Origin: Reticulitermes speratus
Taxonomy: Eukaryota; Arthropoda; Insecta; Blattodea; Rhinotermitidae
Length of the DNA: 64,000 nucleotides
Assembly (NCBI GenBank): GCA_021186555.1
Contig: JAJKFL010000039.1
Span: 35,506,733 to 35,570,732, forward strand
Direction of reading: 5' to 3'
The position numbers and the translations under genes were made by a program. Shown here in pieces: positions 1 to 13,800 of the stretch (its first letter is position 1; each line of letters opens with the position of its first letter). The notes beneath the pieces are model-generated. The model made no database searches, was not told the origin of the DNA, and worked only from the letters and a program-made list of their open reading frames with translations.

Positions 1-415
1 ACCGTAGTTATGGAAGAGGGACACCTGAAATCTAAACGACTCTCATATACGGCGAAGTTCAAACGTGAAGTTATTCGGTGCGCAGAGGAGAATGGAAACC
101 GCAAAGCCGCTGCAATTTTTGGAGTTAATGAAAGCAACGTTCGACTATGGCAGAAACACAAGGCAGCGATCAGCAGGTGTGAGGCGTCACGAAGGAAATT
201 CACTGGACCCAATTATTATATTATTATAATAATAAATAATAAAATAATAGATTATTGTATTGTATTGTTCTTACGGCACGTACAGCAGCTCAATCATTTT
301 TCCAAAATCCAGCTCTAGACCGCGAATCTAATCCGCACGCGAATCTAATACGCATCTGATTTTTTAGCCTTCTAAAACTGTAAAAACGGTGCGCATTAGA
401 TTCGAGAATATACGG
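1..415 (+). mobile_element. pogo-like element copy A (left end off window)
   Basis: Right end reads GAGAATATACGG followed by TA (416-417). It contains the start of the transposase: an ORF from base 10 beginning MEEGHLKSKRLSYTAKFKR, a Brinker/CENP-B-type helix-turn-helix. That ORF continues into CEASRRKFTGP and then breaks directly into the A/T-rich 3' untranslated part (AATTATTATA). Subterminal repeats GAATCTAATCCGCAC recur near the right end. Confidence 0.85.
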
Positions 416-1117
416 TACTAGGACAATTAAGGAAATTCTTTGCCACTAACATCTACTTTACGTATAAAAATCACCATGCAGCGTACTCGTAAATGTTGGT
501 ACAAACTGCAGTTCTGTAGAATATGATTCTTCTCTGTTTTACTAAACTCATACAAACTGAGCATCCGTAACTAATATCCAGCAAACAACAGTGAAAGAGA
601 ATAAAACACAATTTTCTACTGAAAGACACACCGATCTCTGACCTGCCAACACAATACAATGCTGCACTCTACTGACTGCACAGTGAATGTAACTGCTTTG
701 CTGTTAACCTGCACAGTTTATCTACCAATCTCCACACAGTATTTTCTTTGCACATCACTTTACTAAAACAACAGTCTACCCAGTGTCAAGCTATTCAATA
801 AACCCATCTACACTCTAGCTTGAACAGTAAGCAGCAGTACCATCAACTATCCTGTTACTGAGATGAGAATAATTGCGAAGCCTTTCAAATATAACTATAC
901 AATTAAAGTCAAGGATCAAATAAAAATAAACAGAAACAGTAAACAAGAAAGCAAACACTGTGAATGGTGTTGATTCAGCACAATTTTGTGTAATAAAGAT
1001 ATGTTATTTCGTTTAAGCAACCATTTCAGTACACAGCACTACAGCACTTCCAGTCTGAAGTAGAAGAAACCAAGGTCCCTAGAAGTACAGCGTTACAAGA
1101 CATCACTGTATACAAAC
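416..1117. other. Sequence below polybromo exon 25, no coding exon seen
   Basis: Presumably the next polybromo intron. No HMG-box-like sequence, no clear repeat. Confidence 0.5.
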
Positions 1118-1392
1118 CTTAGGTGGGTTTATCAGTCTGCGGAAGAAGTATATTTCATCTTCAGTGACTGCATTACTGTGACTATATTTCTTCAGGCCCT
1201 CTCGAGAAAGTTTCCTCACTTGACGCCTTGCCTCATCGTAAACTGATTCACACACATACACATCTTGCTCTGGGATTTCTGTTGGCCGACCTACAGTAAG
1301 GAGTTATTTTATGTCACAAATGCTTAAAATCCAACATGCATTTCATTGCTCACTGATCTTTAATGTCCTTAAATGATATGAAACCCTTTTCT

Positions 1393-1442
<50 letters not shown>

Positions 1443-4414
1443 CCCACTAACATTATAATTCTGTATGCACTCACCTCACACCAGACTCTGAATTTAAAAT
1501 CATGCACAGGAATTTCAAGAACCACATGAGAATTTTGAAAGCAACAATATCATTCATATTGGCTGTGTAGATTCATACTTAATGTAAACCAAGTCTCATC
1601 CAAGAAAAACAAAATTCCTAGGCCTTGTTAAGTTTTCCCAGTAAGAACTTACTACTGAAGGTATGATGTGGTATTCACACACACATAATATAGCAAAATA
1701 TTAACCTAAATGTGGTAGGTGTAAGGCAGAACAACATTAAAATTAATAAAGACTATGATACATCAATCGACATGACAATTTTCTTTCAATCTCAGCACTC
1801 ACAAGAAATGTATTCGCCATGTTCAAGAACAGCACATTTCCCCACTATACTGTCTACTGTGTTGGTGTCTTCCAGGGTACTCAGGAACACTTCCTGCTTG
1901 TAAAAGAGTCGTGTTGGAGCATGGGGAATCTCTGGGGGTGTCACAAGCCATGGGCCTCGAAAGAAGCACAGACCCCTACAACACAAAACAAAGTATCCAT
2001 ATGAATAAAATTCTTAAGACAGATGTTCCTAGAACACTGACACTTCATGATACATTTCAACTCCTAAGAGATAAATCAGCAATCAAACTATTTGAAATGA
2101 GCTTCAAATATTCAATATAAAGTAGAATTCCTTTAATCCAGCTTCTGATAATCCAGCACTCCTGACAGTTTGACACTTGAGGGAAATAATCCCAAGACCA
2201 AAGTTTTGCAATTGGTAACTTCTGGTATGCATACTCATTCAGTGACATTATCTTGGGTTATCTGGACTTTATTTAGCCCATCGAGTTATTATAACAGTTT
2301 CAAAAAATCTGAAGATGAGTAAACAAGGTGCTGCTGGAAAGAGAACACATATAACTTTCACAATTTCTCAGAAACTGGAAATAATTAGAAGGCGTGAAAT
2401 TGGCAAAAGCCAAAGTGTGGTTACACCTTCACACAACATTAAATCATGAACTATCGAGGACAAAAAGGAAAAGAAGGACCAATTACAATCATTTATGGCA
2501 TCAAGTGAAAGTGTGAAGGGCCTTTCAAGCAACAGACATTGAAACAGCCTAAATTACATATTGCATTGCTAGAGATGTTGGCAGATAGCAGCTAGCAAAG
2601 GCAGAAATTGACTGATGGATTTCATTTGCAAATACAATAGAAAATTTCTGGTCCTACACTATCATTGGCACAATGCAGGGATGGCAGTTTACAGAGGGTC
2701 ACTATATCAGAGACTGACTGTACTCTTTTTTGATACCAATTTCAGGATGATTAGACTAGGTTCCACACTCAGTGCCTTGCAGCTCATAATTTTGGATTAA
2801 CCGAATTCATTTAATACAACAATTTTTTTTTTATTTACTTAGATTTCTACAAGCAAGAGTAACTACTTCTTATAATGGCAAATCTAAAAAAAGAACTTCT
2901 AATAATTTTGAAAATTACAACTGAAGTTTTGTCCCTCAAGTACCTGTACCATTAGTGGTGATAAATAAAAGTAAACGAGCTGTTTGGTGAAATGATGACA
3001 AAAAAAATAAGCTGGCTTCTAACAACAAATTATCATAATGTGCACGGGTGAAAACATACTGTTTATCGTTCCATATACTGTCAACTTGTGCAATGAGCTG
3101 CCGACCCATATCCGTGCGCACATAGACACAATCGCCTGTGCGGATTACGCTACATGGTGCATTGTACTGTTCGTAGTATGTATTGCCATCTGAAGTCTGA
3201 CCACACAGCAATTCCACATTCTGCAAAAACAATGAAAAGAAACATTTTGATATCCAACCAGGCAGAAAATAAGAAACATGTACACAATTTTAGAATTAAA
3301 ACCTCTTGGAAAGTACTCAACCTATCTGATCGATTATCAGCATATAAATTCTGTTGAACATCTCCACTTTCCATGCTTTGCTGACTGTGCCACGTTGTCG
3401 CTGTTTGTAAAGCAGAAGAAGGCAACGATGCACACGTATTTATAGCTTCAGCTTCACAATGGAATTAGATAGAATAAAAAGCATACACTTGACACACACA
3501 GGGATTCTACTGCAAGCACAACTGTGACATACTACACAAAGAGAAGCCAACAGTGATCTTGGAAACACGCATGTGTAATGGCATAAATTAACATAACTGG
3601 ATGGTTGTCATGTTGTGTTTTCGATATCAAAAATAAGCTTTCAAATTTTCAGTCCAAGCTACATGTTTCAGTCCCTATTTGGACCACCATCAGGTCAAGG
3701 ACCAAAACATGTAACTAAGCCATAATAAATATACAGTTGTGTTAGACTGAACATTTAAATGCTTATTTGTTGACAAATTAACATATCCTGTCAACTACAG
3801 ACCACCATCGAACTATGTTAAGACTACATAGCCCCCTGATAATGTTGTAAAATGCATTGAAGAGAAATGTGATACATATCAGGAATTGATTTACTCATGT
3901 TGAACCATTCAGTAACTTGACCCTTTCACAGTCAGGCTTCTCCTACACAGCTGATCAAAGTAGAACTGTCTGCATCTCAGAACATTTCACACAGGTTATG
4001 ACAAAAAGAAAATCGTTTGATGGATTTAGATTTTATCATGCAGTATGATTAAACAGAAAATGCAATAATTCTAGCTGTGAATTACAATGCTGATGAAGCC
4101 TTGAACTAGTAACTACTACTTAGCTGAAATACGTTCAAATTCCAATTTAATGAATCTCTGGATGGCTTTCAGGGCTTTCACTAAATCGGGGTTCTGCAAA
4201 ATCATATCAACAAACTGTTCATGTTCTTGTAAGACTTGCTGGTTATAATTATGATGAAATACAATACAGACATAGTTATAATGTGGATAAAATGTAATGA
4301 AAGATCTTCTGCCCAATGTTACACCTTGCTCTCATTTAGAGGATATGTAAGAAGAAGAAGAAGAAGTAGTAGTAGTAGCAGTAGTGGTAGTACTGGTACT
4401 AGTAGTACTGGCAC

Positions 4415-4456
<42 letters not shown>

Positions 4457-4853
4457 CAGTAGTGGTAGTACTGGTACTAGTAGTACTGGCACTAGTAGTA
4501 GTAGTAGTATGTAGTAGTAGTAGTTAGTAGTAGTAGTAGTGGCAGTGATGGTGTTGGTGGCAATAGCAGCAGTAGTAGTAATATTTAATGCTCAGGCACT
4601 TGGACAAATTCAGTTCACCTTCTATCTTTCCACACTGTTTTGGTTGTAGTAACACTGGTGCAAACCATCAAGTGTTTTTTAGACTACTTACTGGTTTCTC
4701 CTTTTCCACAAGTTTCTCCCTTTCTTCCAGTTCTGCAATCTCTTCTTTGTGCTTTTCCACTCGCTCTCGGAACACAGACATGATACGTTTTGGTTCCAGC
4801 ACCTCTTCTCTAGGAATTAATGTCAAATGCTGTGACATATTGGAAGGCCATGA
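1118..4853 (-). CDS. polybromo: Polybromo exons 22-25: linker and BAH domain 2
   Basis: Residues 1068-1290. Exon 22 is the inter-BAH linker (SWPSNMSQHLTLIPREEV, then a Glu/Lys coiled-coil-like stretch). Exon 23 starts BAH2 (GDCVYVRTDMGRQLIAQVD), exon 24 continues with FRGPWLVTPPEIPHAPTR and KQEVFLSTLEDT, and exon 25 ends CRPTEIPEQDVYVCESVYD, then EIYFFRRLINPPK. The exon 25 donor is GTTTGT. I found no further exon between 1117 and 1, so the HMG box must lie further left. Confidence 0.94.
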
Positions 4854-7800
4854 CTGAAAGAATAAACAGTGCTTAAATCTCAATTCTGTGACTACCTATT
4901 CTAAACCCTTAGGCTATTCCTATTGGGCCCAGCTGAGTGTTTCCCTTAATCCTCATCCTAAGGAAAGGAACCAAATCCTGACCCTAAAACCTGTTTCAAT
5001 TTTTATTCTAAACACAGGATGTTGGGCAAAGCCCAGAAATTTAATGATCCCAAATGTGATACACTATTGTCAGAATTCTACAGAACCGGAGAACTTCCAG
5101 TGTTCTGAAGGGAAGTTATATCATTTCAAATCAGTTTGCTCAAGTATATGGCAACTGCTGCATTTATAACTGACTCACGACTTACTGCGTGTACATACAG
5201 GTCAGTTTGACTGAAATATGTGCGTTATGAGCACACAGTAAACAGCAGATTTCGTCTGCACAGGACACTGTCTAACAAGCAGTCAGCTGTAAAACCACTT
5301 CTCAGTTCACATAATACTACAGACACTGACAATGTTGACTTACTCCGCTATTTTTTATACATCCATGTTACCCACTTCAAAAAGGAACACATACTCCTAG
5401 AGTTTTACTAATTTCCTTCAAATCTCAGGGCCACATTGTAATGACATACGTAATTACATGCTAGGAAACAGGGGGGAACCCCAAGGACACATTAGAAGGA
5501 GCACTGATAATTTCTTCAAATATTATAAGTTCGCATTACATCAAGGCTACACAGTATTACAATCAATAATCATTACAGAACTCTAAAATATAAATTTACC
5601 AGTATACCATACTGCAAAGAAAAAGTACCTTGATTTTTTTGAATGCACGTGCTTTTGTCGAGTATCGTGACTCACAAACATACACATCCTTGTCAGCAAA
5701 GCCGTTGGGTTTGGAACGGAAATAGTCCTTCACACTTAGGACACAACAAAGCCCCAGTACTTGATCTAGTGGTATCGCAACATGCACATCACTCTTAAAT
5801 ACTTCCTGCAACAAGCAACAAAACAGAAAACTCATTACATATTTTCACAAATTTTGCTTCCTCTCGTTACTTGCCCAGTCACACACTGTCCATTACAATA
5901 TAAGAGCTGGATGAACTACTATGAGAGATACGTAATTATATGTTCAACCCTTACATGACATTGTAGGCCTCATACCAAACATTAAGTCCAAATTTGTTAT
6001 ACCCCTACCCATGTTTTTTATTTCATTAGTGTAGCTACAATTCAGTAACTTCATATAGATCTTTTTAATATCTTGTACTGTTTTCACCTCACTAGAATGT
6101 TTGGTACAACAGGCTGTTGCAAAGGCTCCTTATATTATGCAGAGATACACCACAAGATGTAGGAATGTCTGCAACATGCAGGTGAAGTTATCTGCTGTCA
6201 CATGTTGAAATTAGATCAACACGTACGTTCACCATGAAAGGATTTTTGCTTCCACAAAATGATGAGACTGCTTACCTTCTCCAGGAACCTTCGCGTTGTA
6301 ACATGATAGGTTTCATTGGGGCGGTAGTAGTAGTTGCCGTACATCATCTGTTGCCCCTCTTGATTGTTCCATAACCTCTCGATGTTCACAATACTGGGAT
6401 CCATCCCACGTTCCTTTGGCTCTGCATAAACAAAGTCTCCAACCCTGTACACCTGCTGATTGAAGCTCATCGAGTCACCTGAAGATGCACCACCTCCTGC
6501 TGCTTCCTAGAAGAGACGGACACTTCACATGAGGAACACTGTTGCCTCTATGTCCGTAAATTTGGATATATATATACTGCATTTACCTGAATATACGATG
6601 AGAACCTTATCGTAATTCATCAACTGAAACATTGAAGGTCACCTTATAATTGTGCATGAAGTTAAACATGTTCTGCATAGGTACTTCCCATAAAACTGAA
6701 GATTTCTGGGGGGGGGGGGTTTCACCTTACATTTGAGTAAATATCCTTCTAGTTCCCTTTTAAAATCTTACCGACCAATATACTGTCGGTACAGTAACTT
6801 GCTATGGGCTGGATGGTCCAGGGATCGAATCCCAGTGGGGGTGAGATTTTCTGCACTCATCCAGACTAGCCCTGGGGTGCACCCAGCCCCCTATGCAATG
6901 GGTACCAGGCCATTCCTAGGGGTAAAGCAGCCGAGGCATGGCGTTAACCACCCACTTCTATCTAGTGTTGATGTTAAAGAATGAGTACAGCTATACATCT
7001 ACTCCTCTGGGCCTTCATGGCAGGTCACATGGTGAACTTTATCTAAACAACTTATACTTTTTAGGCAATGTGTATGACAAAATTACATCCTTATGTAATA
7101 ACTTCGTTATCGGAATGTTCTTCTAATCCAGATGTTATGATGAACTTTAATTTTTAAACATTCAGTATCACTCTCGTAACACAGAATACAAATCTTCCTC
7201 CTTCCAGTGAATTGGCACAGCTTAACAGTGAAACACAACTTTTATGGCCAATGTAGGTTGCTTGTGTGCAAGCAATTGAGGTTCTCCCCTTCTCCTCCTC
7301 GTAATTTAACCCCTAACAGATTGATCATCCGTATATAAATGCCCTTTCCGAAAGCCATTTTGTTCTTCTGACACAAATGCCCTAAAAGTCTTAATAAGCT
7401 TCTTATTGCCCTTACAGACTTTTATGAACAATATTCAAAATGCTAAGGAACCTATAATCCTCAGTCACTGTAATTTCCCTTCTGCAGTATCAGTTCATTA
7501 ATCATAATTTTCAGGAGTCCAGACAGCGACCACACTGGTGTAACTTTCACATCCGCTCCGAGCTTACCCTAAGCGAGTCCTCAGAACTGCGTGTTTCTGC
7601 TTCCTCCTCAGGCTGTTCCTGCAACAGTTTCTGCTGTCGAGTTGCTTCCACCGCAGCTGCCAAATGCAACAGAGTGTAGCTCAGTGCAGGAGAATGTAAC
7701 AGGTCACCACCACGGCAAAGCTCATCTCTACAAGCACATAATATAGTCACAGTTACACACAGAACAAGCTGAAGATGAAAACTTTGTTTTACATGATGTC

Positions 7801-10800
7801 AATACCATTTCTTACCTCTGTCTAATGAAAAATGAATGTAGTTCAATGGAATCCTCAAAAACCTGCGAATCAGTACGAGACAATCGGCGCGCTCTTTCCA
7901 AGCACGCAAATATATCTTCTTGAAACACGTCCAGCCTACGATATAGTCCTCGATCAAGTCGCCGTTTTATGAGGTCCAAAGATAGTGCCCGAACCCTAGC
8001 CACGGATTAGAGTCAAATTAGTAAACACGACATATTTCAACAGCAGTTAACAAAACATTGCTATGCAAATCTCTCTGAACATCAGGTACATAAAATACAT
8101 CACATATGATGGTAAGAGTTAATAAGGTCAGTGACATCAGCAATCATGGTGTTGTATGTTGATAAGTGCTCTTGTAATAAACTTACACATATAACAGTAA
8201 CATGAACAATTACGGAATACAGATTCCTTTATGTAACAAATTGGTGGGTAACAAACAACCTTGGTATGAGAATTGGTTGTGGTCAATCTGAATTGGGTAT
8301 GATTAAAATAAAAATTCATACTGGGGACTGATGGTGATTTGACCTGTTCAGTACAAAGAACATTAATTTCCATGGGTAAAATCACAGACTGCACCAGACC
8401 AGCAGATAACATGCAACAGTGGGCATAGTGAGTGGCTGTTACGTCTTTAACTTACCACGTTGGAATTTGATTGGTACTTAGAGGAAAATTAATTTAAGAA
8501 GTTTATATGGCGCATTTAATAACTCCTTACATTTTCAGCTTAAAATTCAGATGTGGCTTATATGCACAACTGTGTAGCAATACAACTTTATTATTCACCG
8601 TGAACTTACTTGGAGCCCTCAATTTCGTCATGTTCTGGCAATTCCGCCATCGAGTCAGAGAAACACCTGCTATCTCCATCTGAATGGTTGTATACTGAGA
8701 TAAAGAGAGATGTGAGGAGCTCCTGGACAGCTGCTGTCACATCTGGCACCGCTTCTTCGTCCTCGCGTAACTGAAGTTTTGTTTGCAGAGCCACTCTTTG
8801 AAGCATCAGAGCATCCTGCACAAAATGAGGTCAAAATAAGACATTTAAATATTACTGAAACATGCCCATAACAACCAAAGACTACAAAGCTAACACCTTA
8901 AAATTAACAAAACAAGAATCTTCAAACCACATCAGTACTTAATGCTTCATTTTCAGCCGTCTACTGTCTGATAAAGCTTCATGTAATAAGGTAATATTTC
9001 CAGTTACCTACATTCATTTGTACATAAACCCGTGTTACACCCAAATGAAACAGAAGATCTAGGGATATACAATGAAGCAATCCTACAATATATTACATGT
9101 CGGTGTAAATTAAAATGAAGAATCATTACACTCCTTTTAACGTTACTAAAATGTCTAGTTTGGTCAACACAGTCACCTTGTAAATCTGTGAGTCTGGCTC
9201 ATTATATTTGCAGGCATTATCAAACATGAGCACAAAATCAGACACCATGTCATCCAGGCTCTCATACTGTGACGACTTCAACTTCTGTGAAATGCGTTCC
9301 AGGTCAATGGGCCGTTTTATCACTTCATAATAGTCTGGGTATTCCTGTTAACAAAGAATAACACAATGCGCCCATATCAAAATTTGGCTAAATTTAGCCA
9401 CTTGTTACATGAGTAAAACCCTCAAAAAGTAAACATGATAGGAATGGATAAGCAAGATTTTATGTATCTACTTTTGGTTTGTTTACTGCTGCTTTAAATA
9501 GCTTAATATTATGTAGCATCAAATTATAGGACATATGAATGGAGTGCAAATACAGTGCATATGTTGGTCTAATAAAACTTTTAATTGCAAATACAGTCAT
9601 CTCACTGCTCTTGAACCTTTATGTTTGGAATTTTGACCTTCCATGATCACCCATTCTAATACCATTATTTTGACTTTTCACGACTACTTCCAACAAATCA
9701 GGATGATACTACGTGGCTAGTGACTTGGCTTCCGCCACTCTCCTGCTGTTGCACAGATAACTCAGTTCAGTCAAGCTCTGTCTTTCTTTAAATCATATCA
9801 CTTTGGTGCTTTATGCAATGAGACTCCCTTCAATCACTTAACATATTTTATGTTTCCAAAAAGTATCTGTATTTTATTAAACATAAACTTTCATGTTCTT
9901 TACATCTCAAGATTAATTTATGTTTTTATTACTGGTATTTCATATGTTTGTGGAAACAAATTGACATTTGACATTGAAAATGGATTCCATCGTCCATAAT
10001 GGTTATATCACTTCCAATTAATTGCAAACATTGAGACCCTACTGTATCTGAAAAGGCCACAAGGTCAAACCATGTATGAATAGATCTGCTAGGAATCTAA
10101 TACGAACCAAACTGCATTATAAAACACTGGCACATCACACTGGAATAATGGCTAAAGTATTACCGTATATTCTCGAATCTAATCCGCACCCAGTTTTTGG
10201 CGACTTCTTAAACGAAAAAAAGTTAGTTCGCGATTCTAATCCGCACCTTTCCTTCAACCACCCCTTGCCCACGGGGCGACTGATTGAATAATATTGGATG
10301 TTACCAATGCGTTAAAATCCGACGCTACGCCTGTGGCCGATGAGTCATACCGATAGAGGCGGGGCCTTTCTCAACAGACGTGCGCAATCTCGTCTGAAGC
10401 CAGCTGATCTTTAGTTGTTGAAACGTGGGAGGTGCTTGTTCCAATTTGTCGTGTACCGTAGTTATGGAAGAGGGACACCTGAAATCTAAACGACTCTCAT
10501 ATACGGCAAAGTTCAAACGTGAAGTTATTCGGTGCGCAGAGGAGAATGGAAACCGCAAAGCCGCTGCAATTTTTGGAGTTGATGAAAGCAACGTTCGACT
10601 GTGGCGGAAACTGGGTGGAGAGCATGGATAACGATTCAGTTATGAGTGATGACGGCGAGTCTGATGAATAATAAATTATAATAATAAATAATAAAATAAT
10701 AGACTATTGTATTGTATTGTTCTTACGTTGTTTATTAATTACGTTAATTACGTTATTGTTATATTGTACAGCAGCTCAATCATTTTTCCAAAATCCAGCT

Positions 10801-13800
10801 CTAGACCGCGAATCTAATCCGCATCTGATTTTTTAGCCCTCTAAAACTGTAAAAAAAGGTGCGGATTAGATTCGAGAATATACACGGTACTATCAGACGA
10901 ACAAAATGATTTCTGATGTATGATACAGATATGTCCAATATACAATAATTAACAGGAACAAGATAATGTAAAATGATGTCAAAACAACAGCGTGCATTCA
11001 TCACACTCTACACCACATCATCCAGTGAGGATTCTTGTGAATGTAGTGATGAAAGCCCTTGGGGTCCCATAAAAGGCGGGTTAATATCTTGACTGGACCT
11101 TCTAAAGGATTCTTGATTCAATGAGACTGCGTGAAACCCTAACTGCAACTTACAAGTTTGGACGGAAGTTTGAGGAAGATGAGGCTCAGCTGCCGACCTT
11201 TTGGATCCTTGTAGTCACGTATGGTGTCGTACAATGTGCGTAACTTTTGGGACAGCACAGTCGTATTCTTCCTTGGTTTCACACTGGAAATAATACAGCT
11301 GTATTAATATAACAAAAATTCGTACTTATAGAAACTGCCCAATACCATCTACATCATGCAACATCAGAAAAACAGGCTTTCATGAAAGGACTGAATGAAT
11401 CTTCTCAGTTTATTTAATGATGCTTTCAATAGCTCAAAGATGATCTGTAAATAATGAACTGGAAATGATGGGAAGGGAAGCAGTTGTGGCCTATTTGAAG
11501 TAACGTCCAGGCACTTGACAGGAGGGACTGAAGACAATGACAAAAACCTGTAAGGAGAGTCAATCTCCAGCCACAAATTTATAAATTAAACCTCAATACA
11601 AAGCAAGGCAGGCAAACCACTGAACCATGGTGTTCAATGACATAAGTTCAATTTACACAAAATATTTATGCAAACTTATGATGCCTACTTGCACTAAGTA
11701 CTTATGGACACCAGCATAATTTACAAAGTATTCTTTAACATAAGCTGAACACCTGTTTGTTTTGCTATAAATAGAATCCCCCCCTTCCATCAGGGGGGCA
11801 TGGAACCCCTCTAATATTTATGGGTAAATGTGGACAGACAGGCCGATTCTGACAGGTGACTCAGAAGGAATGAGTACACATTTAAGTACATTACCACTTT
11901 CTTTTATGTTCTTTTATACCACAGGCACAAAAAAGGTTCACATCATACTGAATTTGCTTCAGAATTATCTTCAAACTGACTTTAACCTTTAAATGACTGG
12001 GTTGGTACTTAAATTTTTGTGCATGGTTTATATACATAAAAAAAAATATTATTTTAACAGAAAAGAAAAAAATTATGAAATAAATGGCATTTTATAGAAA
12101 ATGAAACAGAGATTATGCAGCATATCTTACAAATCTGGTAAATTTCCTTGTTGCCTAAATATATAAAATGAATTTCTCAGGGGGTTTTTCTATGCGCATT
12201 TGCATATGTCGATGCAGGTCATTTAAACATTAAGGGTTCTTCATTGACAACTTACACTCTTCGCTCTACAGTCCTCTTGGCACCACTGGTTTCTAATTGT
12301 GATGATGCAGCAGTCACAACCGTAGGCGTTGCTGTTGGTGCTACTGTCATCATGCTGCTTAGGCCCATCTCTCTCACTTTTTCCACAAGCACTTCCTCAA
12401 GCTTATTGGCATCTTCGTAGATCATGGAGCCTTCTTCGTTATATTGACGACAATTGTTGAACATCAGCTGCAAAATGGAGAGAATGGAAAGCTGAGTTCT
12501 CTTTACAGGAAACCATGAAGCACAAACCGATTTTTAATAAAATGTTCTTTTGGCTTCTTTCAACCTACCTTTCATACCAACTTTCAGAACTCACAGATAC
12601 CACAAAACAAACAAATATGAAGGCAACAGTACTATAGGAAACTGCAGCAGCTTGGGAGAAACAAATACAAAAATTATATGTTGTGAAAGTGAATTGGATG
12701 CATTGAGGATTGCGAACTCTCGATGACACCACTGATGATGGCACAGGAAGTGCCGAAACATATGTAGGGACAGAAAACACTAAAACAGTGTAGTGCATTT
12801 GTTGGAAAGAAATAATTAATTAAATACTTATATTAGTTTATATACACAATGAAGTTCATCGTGAATATAAACTAATTTCAATATAATTGTGTGCATTTGT
12901 TGGTACCATTATCGTATATATTCGAATAATGCACAGATCATGGATCATATACAACTTACAAATGCCCAACAGGCAAAAACTGTATATTCCTGTAAAAATA
13001 TGAAAGATAAATTACACAGAACAAATTCTGCCATTTGGTTTAACAAAATAGGAGCTCATTTTGTATATAAACTAATTTCAACATACTTGTGTGAATTTGT
13101 TGGTACCATTATTATATATATTCGAAAAAGGCACAGATCATGGATCATACAAAGCTTACAACACTCATCATTTCTTCAAAAATACGATTTTGATTTCTTA
13201 TTATCATTCCCAAATTCATGGTTTTCACTACGATACTGTGTAAGGCCAGTGCAAGCAATGAACTTGCCTCGGCCAGCTTGCTTTTAAAATCATGTTCACA
13301 GCATTGTAACTTGAATACTCCATATTTAAACCACCACCCTTTCATACTGAAATTAAATACAGTAGAACCCTGACAAGAAGTCTTTCATGGGACCAGAGGA
13401 TTAGGGACTTCTTAAGCGGGAAGACTTATTAAGAGGGAAGCTTATTAAAAGCAATAGGATTTCGGGACTTTAAAAATCAGACTTCTTACAGGGGAAAACT
13501 TCTTATGCGGGGACTTCTTATCCGGGTTCTACTGTACCTGGAATACTCTAAAAAACACCAGAAGTTAAATGGACACCATTACTTTGCATGTTCTTCATGA
13601 CATCTTCAGGCGACATTGGCTTTTAAACGTACACTGTGGTTGACTTTCGGTGCAAATGGTTTAAAAGGTTTATTACCTATGTTCATGTTAGGACCTTTTT
13701 CTGCAGTCTGGCAATACGCATGCATACACACCTGTTCCCTCTGCATTTATTTCCAAGCCAACTTACTCAGTGGCATCTAACAGAACCTCCACATACAAGC

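Noticed and set aside
3150..3425. 91-codon minus-strand ORF overlapping polybromo exon 23
   Set aside because: Different frame from the exon; shadow.
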